Shown here: positions 46,153 through 58,640 of the stretch, one piece after another | Position numbering within the stretch: position 1 is the stretch's first letter | Layout of the letters: each line of letters starts with the position of its first letter | Assembly: GCA_963978895.1 (NCBI GenBank) | Contig: OZ022241.1 | Span: 13,154,856 to 13,218,855, forward strand | Reading direction: 5' to 3' | Length of the DNA: 64,000 bases | Source of the DNA: Erpobdella octoculata | Taxonomy: Eukaryota > Annelida > Clitellata > Hirudinida > Erpobdellidae | Position numbers and translations under genes: made by a program | The notes under the pieces: model-generated | What the model was told of the DNA's origin: nothing | The model's database searches: none | What the model saw: the letters and a program-made list of their open reading frames with translations, nothing else

Positions 46153-46650
46153 ATGTTTGTACTTGCACTATTGGCCTGGGATGTGCAATTTTTGTTACGC
46201 CAAGGATGTCAGCAAATCATTAAATACAATTTTAAATGGAATAGAATGAAATATATCAAGCTAGTTTCTGCAATCTTTACTTTAATAGTTTGTTCAAGTT
46301 GTCTGGTTCACTCTAAGCTTGGTGGGCAGCTGCCTTTCCTGGTATTTATAAACTTTTGTCGGTCTTTTCAGCAACTTAATGTCAATACCAGAGGCTCAAA
46401 AAAGTTTCTCTACACTCAAAAATGTTTAAAAAGCGCTCATTATGCTATAGAAACAACAAGAAAACTTCCTGACACAAGACTAGCTATTCGAAATTTCTGT
46501 GAATTATCTAATTTATTTTATGATGTGATGAAAGCTAAAGTCATCTACAACAGTTTTGTTTTTATTGATTTTAAATTTCATAATACATTCACTATTTTAC
46601 AATTTATACACCGTGAAATACCAGAAATAGAACAGCCATATTTTGTTTAA
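46153..46650 (+). CDS. Hypothetical protein, possibly small and secreted
   Basis: A 165-codon open frame. The second in-frame Met starts MKYIKLVSAIFTLIVCSSCL, a credible signal peptide, leaving about 110 residues with five cysteines and mixed composition. I recognise no domain. It sits 300 bases past the AKR stop on the same strand, and could be an unrelated gene, a single-exon secreted peptide or chance. A stretch GTATTTATAAAC...TTTTCAG inside mimics a 30-base intron, too short to believe. Base composition is like the surrounding AT-rich DNA, which lowers confidence. Confidence 0.3.
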   Translation: MFVLALLAWDVQFLLRQGCQQIIKYNFKWNRMKYIKLVSAIFTLIVCSSCLVHSKLGGQLPFLVFINFCRSFQQLNVNTRGSKKFLYTQKCLKSAHYAIETTRKLPDTRLAIRNFCELSNLFYDVMKAKVIYNSFVFIDFKFHNTFTILQFIHREIPEIEQPYFV

Positions 46651-46884
46651 AGATAAAAAATAGTATACTCTATACTTAGAGGGCTATGTATGCATTGGGC
46701 ATCCAGCCTCAGATTAATTTTATATTCTACTAGCGGGGGCACCCGGCGTTGCCCGGGGTTTTTAGAGGTTTACCTAATGCGTTTCTTTTTCGCTCCCGTT
46801 TCCTTCCCGCTTGCGCTCCCGCTCTCTGTCGCTTTCCCGCTCATTTTTTCGCTCTCAGTTGCCCCCCCCCTAGATCCGATTCTA

Positions 46885-47241
46885 CATACATACATACATA
46901 CATACATACATACATACATACATACATACATACATACATACATACATACATACATACATACATACATAGATACATACACACATACATACATACATACATA
47001 CATACATACATACATACATACATACATACATACATACATACATACATACATACATACATACATACATACATACATACATACATACATACATACATAGATA
47101 CATACACACATACATGCATACATACATAGATACATACACACTCCCGCTCCCGGTCGTTATCCGTTCCCTGTCGCCTTCCCGCACATTCTTTCGCTCTCAG
47201 TTGCCCCCCCCCCCTAGATCCAATTCTACATACATACATAC
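46885..47241. repeat. (CATA)n microsatellite, left part
   Basis: Tetranucleotide CATA repeat, mainly 46885-47140, with CATAGATACATACACA variants and a short minisatellite island before the last four units. All Tyr-Ile-His-Thr and Met-Tyr-Val-Cys frames here are artefacts. Confidence 0.95.
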
Positions 47242-48736
47242 TGTCAGTAACGTGCCGTACTTTTACTAACTTTTACACTTTATTTGAAAAAGTTCAAGAA
47301 CGAAATTTATTAACTGTTCAAAAGCAAGCAGGAACGAGTTTAAACTAGCGATTAGAGAAAAATCACGTGGAAACAGTCACGTAGGACTTTCCCTCCTAAA
47401 ATAATACAAGCAAACGTAGCCTTGCACACAAACACGAACAGCAAGAGAGTCTAGCGAGGAAGAGGCAGAGAGAGGCGGACGAGCTCTCGTCTCTACCTTA
47501 TATAGGAAAAAAACCACGAAATCAGAACAATCGATAAACAAGTACTAAACATATTATTAGCTCGTTAAATCTCGATCGCGAAGACATAATATTTTCACTA
47601 CTTATAAACATATATATAAACTATAATCCACGAGATTTATTTAATTAATTAATCGGTAGATTTTTCCAGTGATGGGCACTTTAACTACTGTAGTTGTAAC
47701 TACTGTAGTTATAACTACATTTATAGTAGTTACATGGTAGTTATAACTACTTTTGTTTTTGAGTAGTTGCCATGTAGTTATAACTACTTTTATGATCTAG
47801 TTTGGTAGTTATAACTAGTCTAACTACTTTGACTTAGCGCTGTAACAAAATTATTAAAAAGCCAGATAATTTAAAAATATAATCTAAAGCATCGAATGTT
47901 CAATCACTGAAGGATTATCCATTTGTAGAATGAGCTTTCATAAAAGCCAATTCTACTCTTCCAAGCATGGCTGGTATGATTTTGACACCTCGAAGGTGCA
48001 AAATGAGTGGCACTTTATTTGACCGTATGGTTTTTCTGAAAAGCCGTTCCAGTTTTAACAAATTTTGAACTTTGTCATTCAACCTTTATGTATCAATAAA
48101 CACTTTGTTTTTCTAAAATTTGCTTAAAAATACTTTGTTTTTATTATATTTGCTTAAAAATACTTTGTTTTTATTATATTTGTTTAAAAATACTTTGTTT
48201 TTATTATATTTGCTTAAAAATACTTTGTTTTTATTATATTTAGTTAACAATCATTATTATTCTTTAAAAAAAATTATTAAATGCAAATTTATTTTTTGTT
48301 GTGTTTTTATATCTTACAGTACATGTTTTATAAATATACGAGTAGTTAAAAAGTAGTTGGAAAGTAGTTAACTACTTTAGTAGTAGTTAACAAACTAGTT
48401 ATAACTACCTCTCTTCTAAAGTAGTTAACATGTAGTTATAACTACTTCTGTCATGAGGTAGTTGGCATGTAGTTGTAACTACAATTGAAGTAGTTGGTGC
48501 CCATCACTGGATTTTTCAATATATTAAAAAATATACACCCCTATTAATTGCGGGAAATAACACGCGCTCTGATTGGCTCGTTAACACAAAGAGCCAAAGG
48601 ATTCGAATTGGCCCATAGAAGATACTAAATAATTTATACAATCTATTTTAAATTATTTGAATTATTGCATTAATAATATACTAGGAATACAATAAAATAA
48701 AATAAAAAGGAAGGGGGGGGGGGTCCAGCACTGACA
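47242..48736 (-). mobile_element. Solo LTR inserted in (CATA)n, interrupted by a hAT element
   Basis: Minus-strand ends TGTCAGTGCTGG and TTACTGACA form a TGTCAG/CTGACA inverted pair. Flanking CATAC (47237-47241, 48737-48741) fits a 5-base duplicate, though the tract itself repeats CATAC. Minus-strand promoter CCTATATAAGG (47496-47506) and AATAAA signals nearer the 3' end give a U3-R-U5 layout. Without the hAT insert and its duplicate it is about 644 bases. No internal retrotransposon sequence remains. It is unrelated by eye to the Copia or Gypsy LTRs in the window. Confidence 0.6.
47667..48509. mobile_element. hAT-type element with palindromic GTAGTTATAACTAC modules
   Basis: Ends CAGTGATGGGCACTTT and, inverted, CAGTGATGGGCACCAA. 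A perfect 8-base target duplicate GATTTTTC flanks it (47659-47666, 48510-48517). Both subterminal regions carry many GTAGTTATAACTAC palindromes. The middle has 4.5 copies of a 30-base unit around TACTTTGTTTTTATTATATT (48101-48250). No transposase. Confidence 0.85.
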
Positions 48737-48988
48737 CATACATACATACATACATACATAAACACGCACGCATACACACATACATGCACATACACATACA
48801 TACATACACACATACATACGCACATACATACATACATGCATGCATACATACATACATACATACATACATACATACATACATACATACATACATACATACA
48901 CACATACATACATACATACATACATACATACATACATAAATACATACATACATACATACATACATACATACATACATACATACATACA
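48737..48988. repeat. (CATA)n microsatellite, right part
   Basis: Continuation of the tract split by the solo LTR. The variant order ACATGCACATACACATACAT near 48782 is also found at 22798, so the two Hel-B copies inherited the same microsatellite. Confidence 0.95.
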
Positions 48989-49433
48989 TAATCCCGTTTC
49001 CGTTCCCGCTCACGCTCATTTTCTCCTTTCCACTCTTTCCTAACTTCTTTTAGCCCATAAAACGTAAAATAGATTTGCTAAAAGTTGTTTGAAGCCTTCA
49101 AACGTTGTTACGTAAACTAAATTTAAATTTTATAACACAAATTACCTTTGATGGTCGTACATAGGCACTTTCGGCCTGGAAAGTTTTTTAGCCTACCTGA
49201 GCCGGGAGATCGGAGTTGGGAGTCCAAACATTCTTAACATTCATCCCCTGTATGAAAACTTTGCAAATTTCATTAAGATCGCTCTCCCGCTCCGCTCATT
49301 TTGTGACCGATTTCAATTTTTTTTCACGAAAACCTTCTGCCATTGCCTCTCAAGCTTGTGTTAAAATTGCACTACGATTGAATGAATGGTGTAGCAATGC
49401 ATAAAGGACATCTATACTTACATACATATTCTC

Positions 49434-49440
<7 letters not shown>

Positions 49441-49527
<87 letters not shown>

Positions 49528-49538
49528 TATATATATAT
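49441..49538. repeat. (TA)n microsatellite between two Helitron pieces
   Basis: TA tract with one AAATAT interruption, joining the 5' side of one Hel-B copy to the body of the next. Confidence 0.95.
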
Positions 49539-49540
49539 AG

Positions 49541-49716
49541 TTCCCGCTCGCTCACCCGCTCTGCTCCGCTCATTTTGTGACGGATTTCAAATTTTTTTCT
49601 CTATATTTGATTCCCTTTGACTCTTAAGGTTGTGTAAAAATGTCATTACGATCGGATGAATGGTGTAGCAATGCATAAAGAACATACATACAAACATTCA
49701 TTTTTATATATATAGA
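49541..49716 (-). mobile_element. Hel-B Helitron, 5' part
   Basis: Matches 22854-23041: CGCTCGCTCACCCGCTC, TTTTGTGACGGATTTC, ATTACGATCGGATGAATGG and the end TCTATATATATAAAAATGAA on the minus strand at 49716. Confidence 0.75.
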
Positions 49717-50811
49717 AAAATTTTACTGTTAGCTCTTAGTATATATATCGACAAATTTGATTTATTTTTGTCTTCTTAGTGACCCTCCACCGGTCATCAG
49801 CTGTTTTTGGATGAAAAATTTGCCGATAAGATGTAGATATAAGCTTCGGATTTTTAATAGACAATTTTTTTAGTGACATAACAACAAAAATGGATCTTCC
49901 GATTTGGGTTAAATTTGTTTTATAATTTTTTGCGGTAATAAACGTATATATATATGCTTCAAAAACTTAAATTTTTGTGTTCACATCATATTTAACAATT
50001 TTCAGCTTTCGATTTTTTCTGTTCATAGTTTTTAGGGACATAAAAAAGTTTTTCTCCAACTGAAAAAGCAAACATTGCATGGGAATATGAACATACAAAC
50101 GAGTGTGTACGTTCAAGATTATAACATAAGTTTATAGGAGACCGTGCAAAATATGTCACAGAAAGTCGCTAGGATTGACATTAAAACAACTGGCGACAAA
50201 AACTTAGATTAAAAAAAGTTAAATTTAACATAAATAAATCATGCCAACAAATATAAACAATACAGTTGTAGAACAAGATAGAAAAATGTTGCGGTAGCAG
50301 ACAAATAATAATGTTATCGATTGGTGAGATGAAAGTCCCGACATTTTATGGTGGCATATCACGATCTGTTTAAAGGTAGCAATTTACATCGAACGGGCCG
50401 CAAAACACTGGCGAGATAGTAAATCAGTGAAGAAAGAAGGAAAAAGAATTAAGAAGTGATGTCACGAACGTGGAAATGCTTTGTCAACGAAGCTTCCTGT
50501 CCGTGCTTATCTTAATCGACTTGTTTGTTCATTTCACGTAGTACTTACGAGATGATTTGGACGGATTTAAATCCTGTCTAGATATTTACTTTGTTTTGAA
50601 TTTTACTACTGAAAAAAAGTATTTTTATTATTTCAAACTATTATTATACATTTCATGTCCGGATCTAAAAATAAACCTTTTCTCAACTGATGTAAAAACA
50701 GAAAGAGTTTTATGTTGCTAACTTCTCAATAATTTAACGTAATCTTTCTATAATCTTTTAGTCACTAGAGAATATAAAAAATGCGTTTAACGAATGATAA
50801 AATTGCAGAAA
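49717..50811. other. Spacer DNA between the inverted arms, no gene seen
   Basis: No recognisable frame or repeat. It is somewhat less AT-rich at 50330-50540, where short open stretches lack any known motif. Confidence 0.55.
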
Positions 50812-51319
50812 GTTGATGAGGAGAGAAGAGAACAAGAACATGGAAAGCAGCGATGCATATTCACCAGGGATGTGTAGTCTTGCTCATCCTTGCTAGTTCT
50901 CTGATCGAATTTATGCAGTAGGAATAAGGAATAAATCAAGAAATGTTTTCTTAAAATTAATTAAAAGTATTTAATTGCTTTATCAATTTATTGAATCAAT
51001 AACTATTCTATTATAAATTATAAGTAGGTTATTCCACTTGATCATATTTTTAAAAATTGGAATTTTAAATTTCAAAAAATTCCAACCAGTAAGTTATTAA
51101 ATTATATTATTCTATTTCAATTAATAAGCTAACAATTTGAAGTGAATGATATGTTTGAACATCTATAATGGCGAACCTGTCTGCACCTGTTGAATCATAA
51201 AACACCTGGACATTCACATATTTGCATTAAATGATTTCCTAATTCATTTATTCATTAGAGAATTTGATTTATTTTTGTTGTTTAAATATAATAGAACAGT
51301 AAAAATGTAGAAAATGTTT

Positions 51320-51494
51320 GTTTTTGTTTTTTTATAATAGTTTATAGTCCTTTACACTGAGTGTTTTAAGACTGAATTGGCTGTATGTAGGAAGCACATA
51401 AGTACTTCCTGTCGTGGATCAAAATGTGATCCTTCTAACTGTTCCTCCTCCTTTATCCAGGCTTGGGACTGGCTCGCAATTAGCGAGGCGGATT
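51320..51494 (-). mobile_element. SINE copy 5, with allelic-type empty site on the left arm
   Basis: A 14-base perfect target duplicate TGTAGAAAATGTTT (51306-51319, 51495-51508). The left arm has a single copy of the target (15961-15974, inverted), which shows a clean insertion. The sequence is very close to copy 3. Confidence 0.93.
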
Positions 51495-51716
51495 TGTAGA
51501 AAATGTTTCCTGAAGGTCACTGAATCATGAAAGTGGAAAAGGTTGGTGATGTATATCACAATGTAAAGGTCATTTATTATTATTATTTATTATTAGACTG
51601 ACTTCCACCAATCAGAAGTTATTATATCGATCACGTCATCAAATATGATGTCTGGTTTAATAATAGGAAACTCGTTCCATCAAACAAGATGAGAAAAAAA
51701 CGGAGGATAGGAAATA

Positions 51717-51746
51717 AAAGAAACGAGAAAGAGAGAAAAGAGAGAA

Positions 51747-51782
<36 letters not shown>

Positions 51783-51812
51783 AGAGAAAAAGAAAGAGAG
51801 AGAGGAAAGATA
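51717..51812. repeat. (GA)n low-complexity tract, right arm
   Basis: Counterpart of the CT tract at 15680-15760. Frames across it are artefacts. Confidence 0.9.
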
Positions 51813-52164
51813 TTTATATAAATCCTGACCAACGAACTTCCTTCTCTTCCTCGTGCTCTTATAACCAACACATCTTTCGGAAAGTACCACAAGTTACAAT
51901 ATGTAATAAAACATTTAATTATAAACAAATTACGACATGTAATTAGTCATTTTTTAAATAATAAATTAGTTTGAAAGTTTTATTTAATTGAAATTTAATT
52001 AATATAAATTGTGATATAATTTTAAAACTTAAGATTCTAATAATTTTAAGAATAATTGATAAATTTCTTTTTTCAAATAAACGGTAAGTCTAAATTATTT
52101 TTATTTTTCCTTATTATTAAAATCAAATAAATAGCAAAATTATTATTAAAAACTTTGACTATAT

Positions 52165-53953
<1,789 letters not shown>

Positions 53954-54290
53954 TTCTCTAAATAAGAACTAAATAATTTGTTCATCATAAATATGGTGAA
54001 AAATTCGATTGCACGCACATGACTGATTCTTATTATGACATTCGTATCGTCTTTTTATGCTTCATTAGTTTTATTTGTGTTCTTCTTGTCTCACTAGAAA
54101 TCGCACAAAATAAGAAATACTAGACAATTATTTTCAAGTTTTAACCAAACTGATTACATTTATAGCAAATATACGACAAAGCATGTCATAATCATTTTAA
54201 AATATCAGATTTGATTATTACTAATATAATTCATTTATAATAAAATATAATATATCTAATAAGTGAAAACTTTGTCATTAAATCTAAAAG

Positions 54291-54339
54291 TCATCATCAT
54301 TATCATCATCATCGCCATCGCCATCGCCATCGCCATCGC

Positions 54340-54427
<88 letters not shown>
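54291..54427. repeat. (ATC)n trinucleotide microsatellite, right arm
   Basis: Shorter counterpart of 14769-14943. Confidence 0.95.
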
Positions 54428-54512
54428 GATAATTGGAAATGACCTAAATAATCTTCAGCAGGGCATCACGTTCATTTAGGACAAACATTCAAATGACTGA
54501 TGTCTTTACAGT

Positions 54513-54749
54513 TCAGGTCAAACATCTTATATAACAAATCTTCAAGTCTTCATAATCCCATGCCCCGACCATATGATTGCGTGTCGAACAAAAACCTTTC
54601 GAACGGCTGGCGTATTGATTTAGAGATATACAAGGCTCGTAATAATATTTCCTTCTCGAGGGCACCACGATAAAATCTTTCCATGCACCATTCTTTCCAG
54701 CTTCCTCGTTTCTGTTTGTTTTCAAACATCCACGACAATGACAAAACAA
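54513..54749 (-). other. Block conserved between arms upstream of the LRR gene (right)
   Basis: Counterpart of 14446-14682 with the same predicted peptides in two frames. It lies 0.6 kb upstream of the right LRR start, on the other strand. Confidence 0.5.
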
Positions 54750-55346
54750 CCTGCTTGTTTACATTTAAAAAACAACAATTTAGGTATCATCATCATCATC
54801 ACAGCTACCACTATCATCATCACCATCAACATCATCACTACCATCATCATCATCATCATCACCATCATCATAATCATCATCATCACCATCAACATCCCCC
54901 GTAGTCCTGGACAGTTTATAAATTAAAACACGAAAGTGCAAACATGCGTGCAATTTTTTCGTGTTTTGAAAGATTGAGTAAATGAAGTGTGTTGATATTT
55001 TCATTTGCTGTATGTGGGTGTATGTCTGAGTAATTATGTGTGTGTATGTGTGGGTAATTATGTAAGTGTATATGTGTTGTATGTGCTCATATATGGATAG
55101 GTGGGGGGGGGGGTATTTTGCGAGTCATGCAATCATAACTCGAAGAACAGTTCGTTCTCATTGATATAAAAACCTGCAATTTTCTTGTCTTCCTTCACAA
55201 TATTTACTACACCAACTACGGATTTCTATTGCTTTTTCACTTTTATATAATCTGAAATTCCACTTAACACAATTGGATAACAATTTATGTCCTTAATTTA
55301 ATTTATCTATTTTTTCTTTATTTTAATTGTAGAGAAAACGAAATCA
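54750..55346. other. Upstream region of right LRR gene with ATC and TG microsatellites
   Basis: Imperfect ATC tract (54787-54895), TGTGTATG-type region (55005-55085), G tract (55103-55112). Equivalent to 13844-14445 with length differences. Confidence 0.7.
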
Positions 55347-57632
55347 ATGTTGAACGTACCAACTTCTGCTTTCAAACGACTTTCTCCTCTTTGTGCAATA
55401 TTTATTGTAGTTGTCAGAAGTCTGGAGACAGATGACGTGACTGACACACTTTCCAGCCCTTCTCCATCTACAACACGTCACTATGGACAATGTCCATCTC
55501 AATGTGATTGTTTCAACTACGACGAAACTGTCGACTGCAGTCATCGAGGATTGGATCATTTGCCGAAGTTCAGTCACAATACGAAACGACTGTATTTAGA
55601 AGACAATCGAATTGCTTTCATATCTGACGACTCTTTCTCAGTGGCAGGCAATCTTCTTTTACTGGTTTTGGAACGCAACGAAATGACATTCATAAATACC
55701 AGTTCTTTTTGTAACCTTCATCGCTTGCAAGAATTAGATTTAGGAGGGAACAGAATTCAGAATTTCAACGTTGTTTCAAACAACTGCAGTGCATGGAATT
55801 TGAAAGAAATCAATTTGAGTCTCAATTTATTGACGCGTCTTCCACTTGCACTTTCTCGCTTTGCTCCAAATTTAGAAATTTTAAATTTAAGTTATAATGA
55901 AATAGAAGGCGCATCTGCCGACGAATCATATTCCCAAATGACAAACCTGAGACATCTTGATTTGAGTCGTAATAAAATCCACTGGATATTAAGCGATGAT
56001 TTCAAAGCTCTTCGGACAACCCCGCTTGAGATTTTGAATTTAGCGGAAAGTGGAATAAGTCGAATAGAAAACGGTAGTTTGGATGGACTTTTGAATCTCA
56101 GTTCCTTATCACTTGCAAACAATATGCTCAATCATAGAAACGTTGAATCTATTCTTGGCAGCCTTTTTGCACCAAACGTGAGCGGCAATTTCATGAATCG
56201 TTTAGATCTCAGTGAAATTCTTCTACCAAACCTGACAGTGCGAATGTTAGGACGCTTCAAGGAGCTTTCGATTCTTGATGTTTCCATATGTGACGTTGAA
56301 TTTATCGAACCTGAACTATTCAGTCATCTTTCGTCACTCGAAACCTTGCACGCGGAATTCGGTAAACTAACAAAACTCGAGAATTTATCATCTTCAAAAA
56401 AACTAAGACGAATTTATCTTCAAGATAATCGTTTGACAATGTTGAATATCAGCGAGTTATTCGGTCTTGAATCTCTCGATCTGAGTTATAATCATTTTCA
56501 AGTCATTCCAAACTTGTGGTTAGTTGGCCTGCGCAATCTTCAGATTTTGAATCTTAGTCACAATCACATTCATCACATTGCAGAAAATGCATTCAAGCAA
56601 TCATCAATTATTCTTACGCTTGATCTGTCATTCAATAATCTACAAATCATCGATAATTCTGGTCTTTCAAGACTCTCTAAACTCGACGTGTCTCACAATT
56701 TTATCTCCTCAATAGGATTGAATATTTTTCAACATTTACGTCAAACTCTTTCAGAAATTGATTTCAGTTACAACAATCTCACTGATTTTGATGGAAATAT
56801 TTTCAGTTCCACTCCGAACATTCAAACCTTGAATTTAGCAGGAAACAAACTTTATCGCATTTTCTCGAAAAGTTACAACCATGAAAATCAACCTTTCTTG
56901 AATCTTCAATTCTTAAAAATGCTCGACCTTTCAGAAAACGAGCTCGGTTTTGTTGATTGCAATATTTTGTCACCTTTGCATAATCTAGTGACTCTTAGTC
57001 TAAAAAATAATAAATTTAAAAAACTTAAGGATGCAGGTGTGCTTTGTGTGACTACATTAGTGAAACTTGTTATGGCAGGAAATTCATTGAAAAGTGTGGA
57101 TGTTGACGTTTTAAAAAAGTTTTCCAACCTGGAAGAACTCGACCTGAGTTCAAATCCTTTTGATTGCAACTGCGATATCGTGCCGTTTCTGTCATGGGTG
57201 AACTCAACACAAGTGCGCATCGTCAAGGAATCTGATGACGACAATTACAAGTGCAGTTTCAGTGGAAACACAAATGACATGATTGTAAAGTCTTCCGCAT
57301 CAACTAATTGGGACGGTGACAACTTTCTTTTCATGTATCGACCCGAATATGAATCGTGTTCTTCTTCATCAGATTCATCCGCTTCCCACAACGACTTCAA
57401 TGCCAGCCCGAGCAGCTTGAAGTCAAATACCCCGTTAGAGGCGGCGAAATATCTTACAGTTTTTTGTACGACTGCATTGTCAGGTGTTCTGGTTGGAATG
57501 ACAGTTATTTTTATAGCATGGAAATATCGAAATTCATTCCATCAAATGAAACTTTTAAGTCCCAGATGGAGAGTGAGGTACAGAGAAGTTTCAGACTTGG
57601 AAGCTGCCCTTGATTCAAGAACTGGAATTTAA
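55347..57632 (+). CDS. LRR transmembrane receptor, right copy
   Basis: A 761-residue intact paralogue (or second allele) of the product of 11558-13843, 98.8 percent identical. Same layout: signal peptide, cysteine cap (49, 53, 55, 64), about 20 LRRs, C-terminal cap (607, 609, 636, 671), one membrane span at about 701-725, short basic tail without TIR. The nine differences are S42T, V191A, F245L, S280G, I317V, K498A, D534G, H543P and F593S (left to right). Most fall in or beside LRR units, and K498A needs two base changes. H543P and F593S sit near the C-terminal repeats. Both copies lack stops, so both may be expressed. The start is fixed by the shared signal peptide. Confidence 0.93.
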   Translation: MLNVPTSAFKRLSPLCAIFIVVVRSLETDDVTDTLSSPSPSTTRHYGQCPSQCDCFNYDETVDCSHRGLDHLPKFSHNTKRLYLEDNRIAFISDDSFSVAGNLLLLVLERNEMTFINTSSFCNLHRLQELDLGGNRIQNFNVVSNNCSAWNLKEINLSLNLLTRLPLALSRFAPNLEILNLSYNEIEGASADESYSQMTNLRHLDLSRNKIHWILSDDFKALRTTPLEILNLAESGISRIENGSLDGLLNLSSLSLANNMLNHRNVESILGSLFAPNVSGNFMNRLDLSEILLPNLTVRMLGRFKELSILDVSICDVEFIEPELFSHLSSLETLHAEFGKLTKLENLSSSKKLRRIYLQDNRLTMLNISELFGLESLDLSYNHFQVIPNLWLVGLRNLQILNLSHNHIHHIAENAFKQSSIILTLDLSFNNLQIIDNSGLSRLSKLDVSHNFISSIGLNIFQHLRQTLSEIDFSYNNLTDFDGNIFSSTPNIQTLNLAGNKLYRIFSKSYNHENQPFLNLQFLKMLDLSENELGFVDCNILSPLHNLVTLSLKNNKFKKLKDAGVLCVTTLVKLVMAGNSLKSVDVDVLKKFSNLEELDLSSNPFDCNCDIVPFLSWVNSTQVRIVKESDDDNYKCSFSGNTNDMIVKSSASTNWDGDNFLFMYRPEYESCSSSSDSSASHNDFNASPSSLKSNTPLEAAKYLTVFCTTALSGVLVGMTVIFIAWKYRNSFHQMKLLSPRWRVRYREVSDLEAALDSRTGI

Positions 57633-58640
57633 ACTTATTCAATTGATTTAATATTTTTTAATTTTATTTCATGACGGTTTTTAAAGAATATTTATATGTT
57701 ATTTATATAAAAAGTAAACAATATCGTAAACAATAACATAAACATTCAAATCTCGTTATATAATATAATGAATATTTTCTGGTTCGTGCAATCGGTTGAT
57801 AGCGAAAGTGATATTATCCAGTCGTGGAAATTTATTGCATGGCTATTCGATCAGAAGCAGGGAACGAGGCACAGCAGAAATTCAACACGTTTTAAAAAAA
57901 CGAAATTTATTTCAAAATAGTTCAAAGTTTCTCCTATTTAATCAAACACTTTTATTCAAATCAACAAATTAATTTCAAGATATCATTAGATTAGTAAATG
58001 AGATACTTGCTTACTTGCATTGTACATAAAGTGTATGTAAACCTCGTGTTCATCGTAAACAATGTTTAGAAATTTATTTAGTCAGAATTGAGTGAAGAAG
58101 AAAAAGTGTGGTGTATGAGTGTGAAGATCATCAAATGTACAACGAAGAAATAAACTTCTCTTCCATCGTCAACCTTTTGTTCCTCTGTGCACGCAAATTT
58201 GCATTCTTATGTTCTTCCAAACTCTTGCACACATTCAAGATCTCCATTTGCATTCAAAACTCAGATAGATATATACTTACATACAAAATACTAATATATT
58301 CTCACTCTCATACGAACTACCGATATATGCTAACATACAAAATACTAATTATTCTCACAAAATTATATAGACGTTAATGCGGTTCATGTCACCTATAGTC
58401 ACATAAAAATATTAATATACGCATACGAACATAACATATTGACGTTTTAGTTATACAATTCCGTACAAATACGAGCCTATAAAACCCACATAAAATCACT
58501 TTATAGTTAAATAATGTATATAACATTTAATATTCTTCTAATAAAATCACTTTATAGTTAAATAGAGTATATAACATTCAATATTTTTCTAATAAAAGTA
58601 TTTATATTTAAATAGATTATATAACATTCAATATTTTTCT
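57633..58640. other. 3' flank of right LRR gene
   Basis: Matches 10676-11557 inverted. A 68-codon frame on the left arm (11216-11422) is broken here by a one-base deletion after TTCAACACGTTTT, which argues against coding. The block around GAACTACCGATATATGC is repetitive. Confidence 0.65.

Larger units (their letters stand above)
46730..49439 (-). mobile_element. Hel-B Helitron with (CATA)n, a solo LTR and a hAT element nested
   Basis: The minus-strand 3' end is CTAG (46730-46733) with hairpin CCCGG, GCAACG, CCGGG. Minisatellite traces lie at 46795-46860 and 47141-47200, a long CATA tract follows, and the conserved subterminal block (GATTGAATGAATGGTGTAGC) is at about 49375-49395. The 5' end merges into a TA tract. 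A solo LTR (47242-48736) and inside it a hAT element (47667-48509) are later insertions. Confidence 0.65.

Noticed and set aside
46337..46366. GT...TTTTCAG stretch that could be an intron in the orphan frame
   Set aside because: It is 30 bases, a multiple of three without a stop, and far below normal intron length.
46690..47239. Frames of Tyr-Ile-His-Thr or Met-Tyr-Val-Cys repeats, also at 48662-49043
   Set aside because: Artefacts of the CATA microsatellite.
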